From NCBI RefSeq assembly GCF_011050365.1, contig NZ_DRFV01000017.1:1-64000 (forward strand): DNA of 64,000 nucleotides, given 5' to 3'. Below are positions 39,527 to 48,407 of the stretch, piece after piece. Position numbers and translations under genes: made by a program. Every line of letters starts with the position of its first letter. Position 1 is the first letter of the stretch. The DNA comes from Pseudohongiella sp. (GTDB lineage: Bacteria; Pseudomonadota; Gammaproteobacteria; Pseudomonadales; Pseudohongiellaceae). The notes below the pieces were generated by a model, which was not told the origin of the DNA, ran no database searches, and worked only from the letters and a program-made list of their open reading frames with translations.

Positions 39527-40147
39527 TCAGGCCTTGGCAGCTACCCTTGAATAGGCGCGCTGCTTGAGGCGACGATGAAAACGACGTTCACGACTCTTGT
39601 ACTCAAACCAGTAGCGTGGCACGTTCAGCAGTAACGACCAGCGCGTGGTGTAACTGACCCGTATCGTCGAGTGACTCTTCTCGCCGGCCATCAGCATGGG
39701 TTCGCCTTCGTATATATCCTTGGCACCGGTCATGGCATGCACGTGACGTATATTGAGGTTACGCTGGTTCGCCATTAACAGTACGTACTGTTTCCGGCAC
39801 TTGAAGGCATCCAGAATCAACCGTAGCCAGATACCAAACTGCTCCGCGGCGGTCTTTAGCGAGGCGCTCATCCAGACACCATTGATCTCCATCATATCGT
39901 AACTGTCATTCTTGAAGAAATCATGTTCAGCACGCACCGCATCGGGAACAAACATCAGACTTCTGAACTCGGGCCTGGTCACCAGCATGTAGCCTCCGAC
40001 CATTTCATCACCCTTGAAACCGGCAACGAACGTACTGCGCTGAGCATAGTCATAAGGCAGTTTGACACCGACATAACTCTCGAACCGGCTCAAAAACATG
40101 TCAATATCCTGATCACTGGTCAATGTCTTGAATTTCATAGCTTCCAT
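39527..40147 (-). CDS. GNAT-like acyltransferase, possibly autoinducer-synthase-like
   Basis: 206 aa from ATG 40147 (GAGG about 8 bases before; the ATG at 40138 overlaps the upstream stop as ATGA and is also possible). The layout suggests a GNAT or acyl-homoserine-lactone-synthase-like fold. After SYDMMEINGVWMS (Glu87) comes helix KTAAEQFGIWLRLILDA, strand YVLLMAN and a helix around IRHVHAMTGAKD. There is no clear acetyl-CoA loop, so an acyl-ACP or acyl-CoA donor is possible. Basic C-terminus. Overlaps the methyltransferase by about 13 bases, so it is in one operon. I do not recognise the exact family. Confidence 0.55.
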   Translation of the reverse strand: MEAMKFKTLTSDQDIDMFLSRFESYVGVKLPYDYAQRSTFVAGFKGDEMVGGYMLVTRPEFRSLMFVPDAVRAEHDFFKNDSYDMMEINGVWMSASLKTAAEQFGIWLRLILDAFKCRKQYVLLMANQRNLNIRHVHAMTGAKDIYEGEPMLMAGEKSHSTIRVSYTTRWSLLLNVPRYWFEYKSRERRFHRRLKQRAYSRVAAKA

Positions 40148-40701
40148 TTTTTTATCCTCGGTAGGAACATGCCTACTTGTTGTTGGTAGTGTTGGTACTG
40201 CGGTGCTTGCGTGCTCTTCAGGATCAACCTCTCCTCCTTCCGCGCGGAAAGTGTATAAAAGGCGATCAGGTAAATCAGAGTTATCCACAAAAACAGAGAA
40301 TTGAACAACAGGGTACTACCCGTCCAGGCCAGCATGTAGGAGACATAAAACGGATGCCGGAACAGACCAAAAGGACCTGTTGTCACAATACTCCCTACGT
40401 GATTACTAAAAGCAAAATCGAGTGACTTTGCTGTAAAAATTGCCCACCAGAATAGCATCAGCGAAAACAGATACAATAGCAGACAAATCCCTAACGCTAG
40501 TTTTGTGACATCCGTCACATTATAGAAGTAATAAGCCGTCAGTATCATTTGCACAGCCACTGCCAGATCATACGCCAGCGCAGCCAGTCGCGGCGTACCC
40601 GAATTAACCTTGAAGAAACGCAATCGCCCCCACAACAGGCTCAGAACAATCAGCAGATAAATAAAAAATACGAACCAGGTAAGCATGCGGTAAAACTCCA
40701 T
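40135..40701 (-). CDS. Isoprenylcysteine carboxyl methyltransferase (ICMT) family membrane protein
   Basis: 188 aa, about five hydrophobic segments (8-28, 42-60, 67-90, 118-150). The ICMT/phospholipid-methyltransferase signature is present: GPFGLFRHPFYVSYML near 109-124, then RKEERLI (154-160) and YQHYQQQVGMFLPRI. Family members use S-adenosylmethionine to methylate carboxyl or other groups of lipophilic substrates at the membrane. The substrate is unknown. The ATG at 40686 has GGAG 9 bases upstream and may be the true start. Divergent from the cyclase. Confidence 0.72.
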   Translation of the reverse strand: MEFYRMLTWFVFFIYLLIVLSLLWGRLRFFKVNSGTPRLAALAYDLAVAVQMILTAYYFYNVTDVTKLALGICLLLYLFSLMLFWWAIFTAKSLDFAFSNHVGSIVTTGPFGLFRHPFYVSYMLAWTGSTLLFNSLFLWITLIYLIAFYTLSARKEERLILKSTQAPQYQHYQQQVGMFLPRIKKWKL

Positions 40702-40753
40702 AAACCAGAAATTATATAACCGCTTTTATACACTCCGGCATTGTGGCGCGCAA

Positions 40754-40781
40754 TTGCTGATCGGATGTAAATCTGTATAAT
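40754..40781 (+). promoter_or_regulatory. Promoter of the membrane cyclase gene
   Basis: TTGCTG (40754-40759), 16-base spacer, TATAAT (40776-40781), about 100 bases before the ATG at 40879. On the minus strand ATTATA at 40711-40716 (TATAAT) could be the -10 of the divergent methyltransferase operon. Confidence 0.6.
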
Positions 40782-40878
40782 CGTCTAACCCACCAGCATT
40801 GGTGAGATATGTCAGATAGCGGACCGGGTTATTGCAGACGTCAACATTTATCACGGATCAGCAGCGACCAATAATAAT

Positions 40879-42261
40879 ATGAACTTTGATAAATACTCGG
40901 CGTATTGTAAAGAGCACCTGGACGAGTTCCGTAATGAACTGCGCGACGATGCCTCGCGCGCACTCAGCAACTGGCCAGGCAAAACGGCAGCACTGCTGCT
41001 GGTAGCCTCCTCTGTGTTTACCTGGCTCAGCCTGCGGGCAGCCGACAACCCCCTTGCCAACAAGGCCCTGCTGGCTTATGCCTTTCCGATATTGCTGATT
41101 TTCGCCTACCCCTGGGCTTCACTGATCGTTTCCCGCCTGGACAAGTATTCCCGCACCGTGCTGGACATCTTCCTGCTGGGCATACTGTTCGGATTTTGCC
41201 AATCACTCAGTTATGTGTTCGCACCGGACATGAATACAGTAGAACGGTCTGATACGTTTCTGGCCCTGTCCGGGCAGATAAACTTTGTCATCCTGATGAC
41301 AACGGCGTTCTCATATCACGCATCCTTTGCCGTAACACTCAGCCGAAATACCGTGTTCACTTTGCTGGCAGCGATCCTGATTTACCTGATCAGCCCGCAA
41401 TATCTGTCCATTAACGCCATGCAGTTTGTGCAGGGTTATCTGGGTGGCATTATCGTCAGCTGGATCTTTTTCCGGCGTATACAAACCCGCTTTTACTATA
41501 AGTCAATCGACGCAGATACCCGCCAGCATCTGTACAAACAATTGTCCAAGCTGGTGTACCCTCACCAGCTTGCCAGAATCAAGGCCGGAGACCAGCTGGA
41601 AGAGACCATGCCGGTGGCCAAAAGTGAAGCCATCATTAACGTTTTTGACGTACAAAACTCCAGTGCCATAAAACACGAGCGTACCCAATCGTTTTTCCTG
41701 GAAATCTTTCGTGCCTTTTCACAGATATGCATGATGGGTTATCAGCATAATCCGTTGCAGTCCCGCGCCTTCCGCCTGAAAGAAACCGGGGACGGCTTTA
41801 TCAGCGCCATTGGCTACCCGTTCCTGACCGATCAGAAAGACACTCTGGCTGATCATTCCGTCGAAACTGCTCTGCTGATGTTTCGTGCGTTCAATACCGA
41901 GGTCGAAAAATTCGGTTATGGCTACCCGATCAAAGCGGCGATGGGGCTGGCCTATAATTCCGTACAGGGTACTTTCCAGAGTAGCGGCATTCGCTCCTAT
42001 GACCTGTTCGGTGATGCACTGATTCAGGCCTATCGCTATGAAGAGATGCGCAAAAATCCCATGATTTCTGACATTATCCGCCAGCAGGCCAGGCAGATGG
42101 GCCTGACTCACTACAATATCCTGATCGTTCAGGAGGTCATCTTCAATTCCCTGTGCGATCGTTATAAAAACTTGTTTCACGGCATAACACTGTCCGAAAT
42201 CGGCTACCCGGTCCCCCAGGACCCGGATGCCCGTTACGTTTATTTCCACATCCTGGAATAG
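40879..42261 (+). CDS. Six-helix membrane class III nucleotide (adenylate) cyclase
   Basis: 460 aa. About six membrane helices between residues 36 and 198, with a short periplasmic or luminal loop near 113-132, then a linker and a cyclase catalytic domain (about 248-430). Two metal Asps are seen, Asp257 (VFDVQ) and Asp305 (KETGDGF), plus Lys301 and Asp375 at the purine-recognition positions of adenylate cyclases. The transition-state Arg386 is present in ALIQAYRYEE, but the usual Asn is Gln383. It likely makes cAMP in response to a signal sensed in the membrane domain; this is inference. Confidence 0.7.
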   Translation: MNFDKYSAYCKEHLDEFRNELRDDASRALSNWPGKTAALLLVASSVFTWLSLRAADNPLANKALLAYAFPILLIFAYPWASLIVSRLDKYSRTVLDIFLLGILFGFCQSLSYVFAPDMNTVERSDTFLALSGQINFVILMTTAFSYHASFAVTLSRNTVFTLLAAILIYLISPQYLSINAMQFVQGYLGGIIVSWIFFRRIQTRFYYKSIDADTRQHLYKQLSKLVYPHQLARIKAGDQLEETMPVAKSEAIINVFDVQNSSAIKHERTQSFFLEIFRAFSQICMMGYQHNPLQSRAFRLKETGDGFISAIGYPFLTDQKDTLADHSVETALLMFRAFNTEVEKFGYGYPIKAAMGLAYNSVQGTFQSSGIRSYDLFGDALIQAYRYEEMRKNPMISDIIRQQARQMGLTHYNILIVQEVIFNSLCDRYKNLFHGITLSEIGYPVPQDPDARYVYFHILE

Positions 42262-42292
42262 GAGCTCCACTCTGCCTGCGATCCGGGCTGAC

Positions 42293-42321
42293 ATGAAATT
42301 ACCTGCCCGTTGCGCTATAAT
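42293..42321 (+). promoter_or_regulatory. Promoter of the aspartokinase gene
   Basis: ATGAAA (42293-42298), 17-base spacer, TATAAT (42316-42321), followed by a GC-rich TGCGCCCC discriminator, about 67 bases before ATG 42388. The cyclase stop is 30 bases upstream. Confidence 0.5.
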
Positions 42322-42387
42322 TGCGCCCCGTTCGATCAGTTCACCACTGATCAGAGCCCTATTCAACCCAAAATCACAGGACTCGTA

Positions 42388-43860
42388 ATGACAGACGCGC
42401 AAGCATCAGACAAGCATCTCCAGCACACCGTCGAGAAGATCGGCGGTACTTCTATGAGCCAGTTTGACGCCGTCAAAAAGAATATTTTCATGAACCCGGC
42501 GCTGCAAGGGAATTATTACCAGCGCATTTTTGTGGTCTCCGCCTATGCCGGCATAACCAATATGCTGCTCGAGCACAAAAAAACCGGGCAACCCGGCATT
42601 TTCGCACTGTTCTCTGATGCCGAGGAATCACAAAGCTGGCACGATGCCATGGCAGCGCTACGCACACGCATTACGGAGATTAACGGCGAGCTGTTCGCCG
42701 ATCAAAAGCCGGAGCATCTGCAAAAAGCCAATGACTTCATCATGGGCCGCCTGGATGATGCCGAGCATGTGCTACGGGACGTCTCCAGCCTCTGCCAGCA
42801 TGGTCATTTTGCCCTGAATGACTATATTCAGACGATACGCGAGATGCTGGCGAGCCTGGGTGAGATTCACAGCGCCTATAATACCGCTCAGCTCTTGCAA
42901 CTGAACGGCATCAATGCACGGTTTGTCGATCTATCCGGGTGGGCCAGCACGCACCAGTATTCGCTTGACGAAAACATCAGCCATGCTTTCAAAGATGTCG
43001 ACCTGAGCACGGAGCTGCCCATCACGACCGGCTACAGCCACTGTGAAGGCGGCCTGATGGCGATCTTTGATCGCGGCTACAGCGAGATGATCTTTAGCCG
43101 GATTGCGGTGCTCACCGGTGCCAGGGAAGCCATTATCCATAAGGAATTTCATCTCAGCAGCGCTGACCCCGGTGTCGTTGGTGCCGACAACGCGGTACCT
43201 ATCGGGCGCACCAACTATGATGTCGCCGATCAACTGGCTAACCTGGGCATGGAGGCCATCCACCCCAGAGCTGCCAAGGGCCTGCGACAGCAGAATATCC
43301 ATTTGCGCGTCAAGAACACTTTTGAGCCGGAGCACGGTGGCACACTGATCACCCGTGACTACGTCAGTGATTCAGCCTGCGTTGAAATCATCGCCGGACG
43401 CATTGGTGTTTATGCCATTGAGCTGTTTGATCAGGACATGGTGGGAGATCTGTCCCATTACGAAAAGCAGTTCCTGGCACAAATCACCCGCTACAAAGCG
43501 CAGGTCATCAACAAGGACCTGAATGCCAACACCATTACGCACTACCTGTCCGCCAACCTGAAGACGGTCAAGCGCATTCAGGCCAGCCTGGGCGAACTGT
43601 TTCCCGGCGCCGAGATCAACGTACGCAAAGTGTGTATCGTATCTGCCATTGGCAGCGACCTGAAAATCCCCGGCATGCTGGCTCGCAGTGCACAGGCCCT
43701 GGCCGATGCCGGCGTCGATATTCTGGGTGTACATCAGTGCATGCGGCAGGTTGATATCCAGTTCGTGCTCGATGAAGAGAACTACACCAAGGCCATCAAG
43801 GCCATGCATAAACAGCTGGTCGAAGTTTACAATCACGGGCGCGCCATCAAGCTGGCATAA
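42388..43860 (+). CDS. Aspartate kinase, ectoine-pathway (Ask_Ect) type
   Basis: 490 aa. The start HTVEKIGGTSMSQFDAVKKN, an amino-acid-kinase core with an insertion near 90-160, the catalytic GGTSM, and two C-terminal ACT domains fit the specialised aspartokinases of ectoine clusters more than LysC. It phosphorylates aspartate, the first step toward lysine, threonine, methionine or ectoine. No ectABC is adjacent; the next gene is a class V aminotransferase 11 bases downstream. Confidence 0.82.
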   Translation: MTDAQASDKHLQHTVEKIGGTSMSQFDAVKKNIFMNPALQGNYYQRIFVVSAYAGITNMLLEHKKTGQPGIFALFSDAEESQSWHDAMAALRTRITEINGELFADQKPEHLQKANDFIMGRLDDAEHVLRDVSSLCQHGHFALNDYIQTIREMLASLGEIHSAYNTAQLLQLNGINARFVDLSGWASTHQYSLDENISHAFKDVDLSTELPITTGYSHCEGGLMAIFDRGYSEMIFSRIAVLTGAREAIIHKEFHLSSADPGVVGADNAVPIGRTNYDVADQLANLGMEAIHPRAAKGLRQQNIHLRVKNTFEPEHGGTLITRDYVSDSACVEIIAGRIGVYAIELFDQDMVGDLSHYEKQFLAQITRYKAQVINKDLNANTITHYLSANLKTVKRIQASLGELFPGAEINVRKVCIVSAIGSDLKIPGMLARSAQALADAGVDILGVHQCMRQVDIQFVLDEENYTKAIKAMHKQLVEVYNHGRAIKLA

Positions 43861-43871
43861 CGGGGCAGACA

Positions 43872-45041
43872 ATGAATACAGATTTTTTGCGTGCTCAGAC
43901 CCCCGCCTGCCAGAATCTGATTCATTTCAACAACGCCGGTGCGTCGCTATCCCCGCAGCCAGTCACCGACGCGCTGTTTGAGCATCTGCTGCTTGAACAG
44001 CGCATCGGTGGTTATGAAGCCGGGGAAGTGACCCTGGACGCCCAGGAGAACTTTTATCATGCCTTTGGCCGTCTGCTGAACTGCAACCCGCGCGAAATCG
44101 CCTACATTGAAAACGCCACACGCGCCTGGACGCTGCTCCTGCAAGCGCTGCCTCTGGCTCACGGCGACCGCATCATTACCGGACAGTCGGAATACGCCAG
44201 CAATTACATGACCCTGCTGCACCTGGCCAAAACGCGTGATATCCGGATTGATGTCATACCCAACAACAGCGATGGTCAGATTTGCCTGAAAACCCTGAGT
44301 GACAGGATTGACGAAGACGTGCGGCTGATTGCGCTGACGCATGTACCCAGTCAATCCGGCGTGATTCATCCGGCCGCTGAAGTCGGCAAGATCGCCCGCA
44401 AGCACCGGATTTTCTATCTGCTGGACGCCTGCCAGTCGGCCGGCCAGATCGACCTGAATGTCGATGACATTGGCTGCGACATGCTCACCGGTAGCGGCCG
44501 TAAATACCTGCGTGGCCCGCGCGGCACCGGTTTCATGTATGTCCGCCAGAGCACCCAGGACTTTCTGGAACCACCCAGTGTCGACCTGCATTCGGCGAGC
44601 TGGACGCGCAAGGACAGCTACACCTTCCGTGATGACGCCCGACGATTCGAAAACTGGGAGCATTTTGTTGCCGGTAAAATCGCCCTGGGCGCTGCCGTCG
44701 ATTACGCCTGCGATCTTGGGATGCCTGCTATTGAGGACAGGACCTGCACACTGGCCGCGCTGCTGCGCGAAAAACTGCGACAACTGCCCGGCGTATTAGT
44801 GCATGACCAGGGTCAGCGCCTGAGCGGCATCGTCACTTTCAGTTGCGACGGGCAGGATGCCTCAGCGGTGCACAAAGCGCTGCGTCAACACCATATCAAT
44901 ACCTCGATCGCCCGGCACCAGACCAATTTACTGGATTTCTCCAGCCGCAACCTGCCGGACATCAATCGGGCGTCGGTGCATTACTACAACACCGAGCAGG
45001 AAGTCGACACCTTCTGTCAGGTGTTGTCAGCCCAGCGCTGA
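43872..45041 (+). CDS. Class V PLP aminotransferase (cysteine desulfurase-like fold)
   Basis: 389 aa. HFNNAGASLSPQPV at the start, ALTHVPSQSGVIHPAAEVGK and DACQSAGQIDL hold the cofactor, and Lys in SGRKYLRGPRGTGFMYVR near residue 215 should form the Schiff base. Members include isopenicillin-epimerase-like and EgtE-like lyases; no active-site Cys typical of desulfurases is visible. Follows the aspartokinase by 11 bases, so the pair may act together. Confidence 0.78.
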   Translation: MNTDFLRAQTPACQNLIHFNNAGASLSPQPVTDALFEHLLLEQRIGGYEAGEVTLDAQENFYHAFGRLLNCNPREIAYIENATRAWTLLLQALPLAHGDRIITGQSEYASNYMTLLHLAKTRDIRIDVIPNNSDGQICLKTLSDRIDEDVRLIALTHVPSQSGVIHPAAEVGKIARKHRIFYLLDACQSAGQIDLNVDDIGCDMLTGSGRKYLRGPRGTGFMYVRQSTQDFLEPPSVDLHSASWTRKDSYTFRDDARRFENWEHFVAGKIALGAAVDYACDLGMPAIEDRTCTLAALLREKLRQLPGVLVHDQGQRLSGIVTFSCDGQDASAVHKALRQHHINTSIARHQTNLLDFSSRNLPDINRASVHYYNTEQEVDTFCQVLSAQR

Positions 45042-45084
45042 CCGGCGCCAACCCGTTATCTGCTGTGATGCTCAGCGCTGTTAA

Positions 45085-46437
45085 TCAACCCAGTATCATC
45101 TGCGCATAAACCGCCAGGATGGCCAGCGGGCAGATATAACGGATATAGAAGGGCCAGATTTTCCAGAACAGGCCCTGCTCTGCCTCCGGACAGCCCTGTT
45201 TGATCTCGGCCAGGACCCCGTTCCGATGCCAGATCCAGCCCACAAACACTGCGAAGAAGAACCCCAGCAATGGCTGGCTGTACTCGGTGGTCACCGACAC
45301 CACCAGATCGAATAATGTGTCGAAATTCAGCACCAGTAACAAACTGATGACGGTAATGGTCAGCCCCAGCACCAGTACCGCTTTGCGCCGGGAAGCACCA
45401 CGCTCTTCAACCACGTAGGAGACCGGCACTTCCAGCATGGAGATGGAAGAGGTCAGCGAGGCTATGGTCATCAGCACGAAGAACGCCAGAGCCACCAGGA
45501 TGCCGGCGTCACCCATTTGCTCGAACAAGGCCGGCAGTACCGCGATGATCAGTCCCGGACCGGCGATCAGACCACCCTGGGCATCATAGATTTCAATGCC
45601 ATTGGCCAGTGCCACATACATCGCAGGCAGAATCAGCAGACCGGCAGTGACTGCGATACCGATATCGAGCAAGGTAACCATGCCGCCCAGTGCAGGCAGG
45701 TTCTCGCGTTTGCTGACATAGGAGCCGTAAATCAGCATGGTGCCCACGCCCAGCGACAACGAGAAAAAGGCCTGACCCATCGCGCTCAGCAGCAAACCGG
45801 TATCTGCCAGCTGACTGAAATCTGGCACCAGATAGACTCTCAGCCCCTCCATGGCACCTTCCAGTGTCATCACATAAACGATCAGCGCCAGCAATATGAA
45901 CACCAGTGCCGGCATCAGCCGAGTCGCCCATTTTTCAATACCGTGACGCACGCCGGCATTGACCACGTACAGTGTCAGCATCATGAAAGTAGCGGTAAAC
46001 AGGCTGTCGCGGACCAGTCCACCGGTCGCCAGCCACTGAGACAACGCCGTCAGTCCGGCAATGTCGGCCATGGCAGAGAACATGAAGGCCATCATCCAGC
46101 CACTGACAATGGCATAAAAGCACAGGATCAGGCTCACCGTGATCATGCCCGCGTAACCAACAACGATGCCCAGCTTTTCGGTAGCCGGCCCCCGCGCCAG
46201 TCCCCGCAACGCGGTCACGGCGTTGGCCTTGGCATGGCGCCCGATGATCAGCTCTGCCATCAGGGCGGGATAGGCCAGTGCAAATGCCAGCACAAGATAG
46301 GTAAACAGAAACGCCGCGCCGCCATTACTGGCAGCGTTGGTAGGGAAACCCCAGATATTGCCAAGCCCGACTGCCGACCCGGCAGCTGCCATCAGAAAAC
46401 CGAAACGTGAACTGAATTCGCCGCGAGGTGCACTCAT
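45085..46437 (-). CDS. Sodium-dependent neurotransmitter:sodium symporter (NSS) family transporter
   Basis: 450 aa, about eleven helices. The N-terminal FGFLMAAAGSAVGLGNIWGF and FLFTYLVLAFALAYPALMAE are family signatures for the sodium and substrate sites. Bacterial members move amino acids or similar compounds, and the substrate here is unknown. Convergent with the class V aminotransferase; the ends carry a 9-bp inverted repeat (45033-45041/45072-45080). Confidence 0.9.
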   Translation of the reverse strand: MSAPRGEFSSRFGFLMAAAGSAVGLGNIWGFPTNAASNGGAAFLFTYLVLAFALAYPALMAELIIGRHAKANAVTALRGLARGPATEKLGIVVGYAGMITVSLILCFYAIVSGWMMAFMFSAMADIAGLTALSQWLATGGLVRDSLFTATFMMLTLYVVNAGVRHGIEKWATRLMPALVFILLALIVYVMTLEGAMEGLRVYLVPDFSQLADTGLLLSAMGQAFFSLSLGVGTMLIYGSYVSKRENLPALGGMVTLLDIGIAVTAGLLILPAMYVALANGIEIYDAQGGLIAGPGLIIAVLPALFEQMGDAGILVALAFFVLMTIASLTSSISMLEVPVSYVVEERGASRRKAVLVLGLTITVISLLLVLNFDTLFDLVVSVTTEYSQPLLGFFFAVFVGWIWHRNGVLAEIKQGCPEAEQGLFWKIWPFYIRYICPLAILAVYAQMILG

Positions 46438-46461
46438 ATTGGTCTGGCTCTTGTCTGATTA

Positions 46462-47451
46462 TTATTCTTCGTAGGACTCAACAATAAAGCGCAACTGGGC
46501 CGCATCCGCCAGTCGCATCACAACGTTGCGGATGACGCTGACCTGACCATTGTCATTGAGCTCAATCTGGGGCAGGCGCAAACGCTGATCAGCGGCGTCG
46601 AACACACCCCGGCCTTCCGGCGCGATCGCCAGTGGCACAATACTGTCCGGGACAACGTCGAATATCAATTCCGGGCCATCATTGACCAGACGCATGTTGA
46701 GACTGAGATTTCCCAGCTCACCGGCATCCACCGACGTCGTCAGCAGAGCGTTGCCGTATTCAAAGACGTTAACCGCAGAGCTCAAGCGGTCAACCCGATG
46801 CATGTTAATCAGCACCAGATTGGCTTCAACCGGCAACTGATTTTGCTGGGTATTAAAATCCCTGACCGGTAACTGTTGAGCTTCACCACCAACGTTTATG
46901 ACCGGCAGATCGTTTATTGCATCGGCCACTGCGAGGCCGTCGCCCAGAATCCGCCCGAATACGGTAAAGCCACCATTCTGCTCGTCCAGACTGGCATTGT
47001 CCGCCAGATTGACAAACCACTGGCTGGTTGCGCTGTCTGGCGCGCCACCAAACTTTGCCATGGCCAGCGTGCCCCGGGTATTGGAGGTACCGGGTTCATT
47101 ACGGACATTGCCTTGTGATGGTATCGCGATGACAGAACAGGTGGTGGGGTCCATTCCCGTGACACAATCGCGCTGCCACTGGTAGGCACCCGCCTGCACC
47201 ACAAAGTCGGTTTCAGAACGATGAAACAGGGAGCGGGCATAATCACCCCGATCCACATAACCCAGAAAATTGGACACCGTATCAGGCGCAGTCTCATCAA
47301 AAAGCTCGATAGTGAAGCTGCCATAACTGGTACTGACTCGCACCAGCGGTTCTGCCTGCACTGTACCGGACAATGTCAGCGCTCCGGTCAGCAGAGCTGT
47401 CAGCAGGCCACCTTTTAACACGTTGCTTTCCAGGTTTTGCAAAAAACTCAT
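46462..47451 (-). CDS. Periplasmic cyclophilin-type peptidylprolyl isomerase with C-terminal extension
   Basis: 329 aa. A signal peptide (15-33, ending VQA) precedes a cyclophilin domain (36-200; [20 protein letters not shown] and [16 protein letters not shown]). A C-terminal region of about 125 residues has no domain that I recognise. It probably folds outer-membrane or periplasmic proteins. The start overlaps the lipB stop as ATGA. Confidence 0.85.
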   Translation of the reverse strand: MSFLQNLESNVLKGGLLTALLTGALTLSGTVQAEPLVRVSTSYGSFTIELFDETAPDTVSNFLGYVDRGDYARSLFHRSETDFVVQAGAYQWQRDCVTGMDPTTCSVIAIPSQGNVRNEPGTSNTRGTLAMAKFGGAPDSATSQWFVNLADNASLDEQNGGFTVFGRILGDGLAVADAINDLPVINVGGEAQQLPVRDFNTQQNQLPVEANLVLINMHRVDRLSSAVNVFEYGNALLTTSVDAGELGNLSLNMRLVNDGPELIFDVVPDSIVPLAIAPEGRGVFDAADQRLRLPQIELNDNGQVSVIRNVVMRLADAAQLRFIVESYEE

Positions 47452-48113
47452 TCGAACTCCTGTCTGACATCTATCCAGCTATACTGGTCAAGTTGCGGCA
47501 GCAGTTGCTGCAGCAAGATTTTTTCCATGGTGACCATCATTTCCGATGGCTCAGTATCTTTAACAAAGTCTGCTACCTGCGTCACCGCAAGGCCCTGATA
47601 ACCGCAGGGGTTGATGCGGGCAAACGGCTCCATGTCCATGGCGATATTCAGGCTCAGCCCATGATACGAGCAGCCGCGCCGGATGCGTAACCCCAGCGCC
47701 GCTATCTTCGCGTCATCGACATAGACGCCTGGCGCTCCTGATCGGGTCCGGGCTTCAATCCGGACCGCCGACAAGGTATCGATAATAGCCTGTTCTATCA
47801 AACTCACCAGCTCACGGACACCCAGGCCCGCACGCCTGACATCAAGCAGCAGGTAGATTACCAGCTGGCCGGGACCATGATAGGTTACCTGACCACCACG
47901 ATCTATCTGTACGACAGGAATATCTCCGGGCGCCAGCAGATGCTCCGGTTTACCCGCCTGACCCTGCGTAAATACCGGCAGGTGTGACAATACCCACAAT
48001 TCGTCCGGGGTTTCATCCTGCCGCTCGCTGGTGAATGTCTGCATGGCCCGCCACACCGGCTCGTAGTCACGCAGCCCCATGCGGCGGATGATCAGCGGAC
48101 GGTTAGTTGTCAT
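47448..48113 (-). CDS. lipB: Octanoyl-[ACP]:protein N-octanoyltransferase
   Basis: 221 aa. [19 protein letters not shown] near 72-90, Lys in [15 protein letters not shown] and Cys in [12 protein letters not shown] near 170 form the catalytic Lys/Cys pair. It transfers octanoate from ACP to E2 and GcvH proteins before LipA adds sulfur. Downstream of ybeD with a 4-base overlap, as in E. coli. Confidence 0.96.
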   Translation of the reverse strand: MTTNRPLIIRRMGLRDYEPVWRAMQTFTSERQDETPDELWVLSHLPVFTQGQAGKPEHLLAPGDIPVVQIDRGGQVTYHGPGQLVIYLLLDVRRAGLGVRELVSLIEQAIIDTLSAVRIEARTRSGAPGVYVDDAKIAALGLRIRRGCSYHGLSLNIAMDMEPFARINPCGYQGLAVTQVADFVKDTEPSEMMVTMEKILLQQLLPQLDQYSWIDVRQEFE

Positions 48114-48406
48114 AACACCAGTCTGACCGCCGATAATGTTTTGAGATCGGCAAACAACCGCTCGAGCTGCTCGATTCCGGTAGCCTCAATGGTGATGGTC
48201 AGCGCGATGTAATTGCCCTTGGCACTGGGCCGGGCCATTACCTGCTCGTCATCGACGCCTGCGGCGTGACGCCGGAAGATCTCAAGCACCTGCTGCTCAA
48301 AACCGTCAACGGCCTCACCCATGACTTTCACCGGATAACGACAGGGAAAGGTTATTTTCGGAGCTTCCTGCCCGGAAGCCGGCGTGCTGGTTTCGTCGGA
48401 TGTCAT
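48110..48406 (-). CDS. ybeD: YbeD/DUF493 family protein
   Basis: 98 aa; [20 protein letters not shown] and [17 protein letters not shown] are the family's ACT-like fold. The function is unknown, and it is always found between dacA and lipB. Overlaps lipB by 4 bases. Confidence 0.92.
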   Translation of the reverse strand: MTSDETSTPASGQEAPKITFPCRYPVKVMGEAVDGFEQQVLEIFRRHAAGVDDEQVMARPSAKGNYIALTITIEATGIEQLERLFADLKTLSAVRLVL

Positions 48407-48407
48407 C

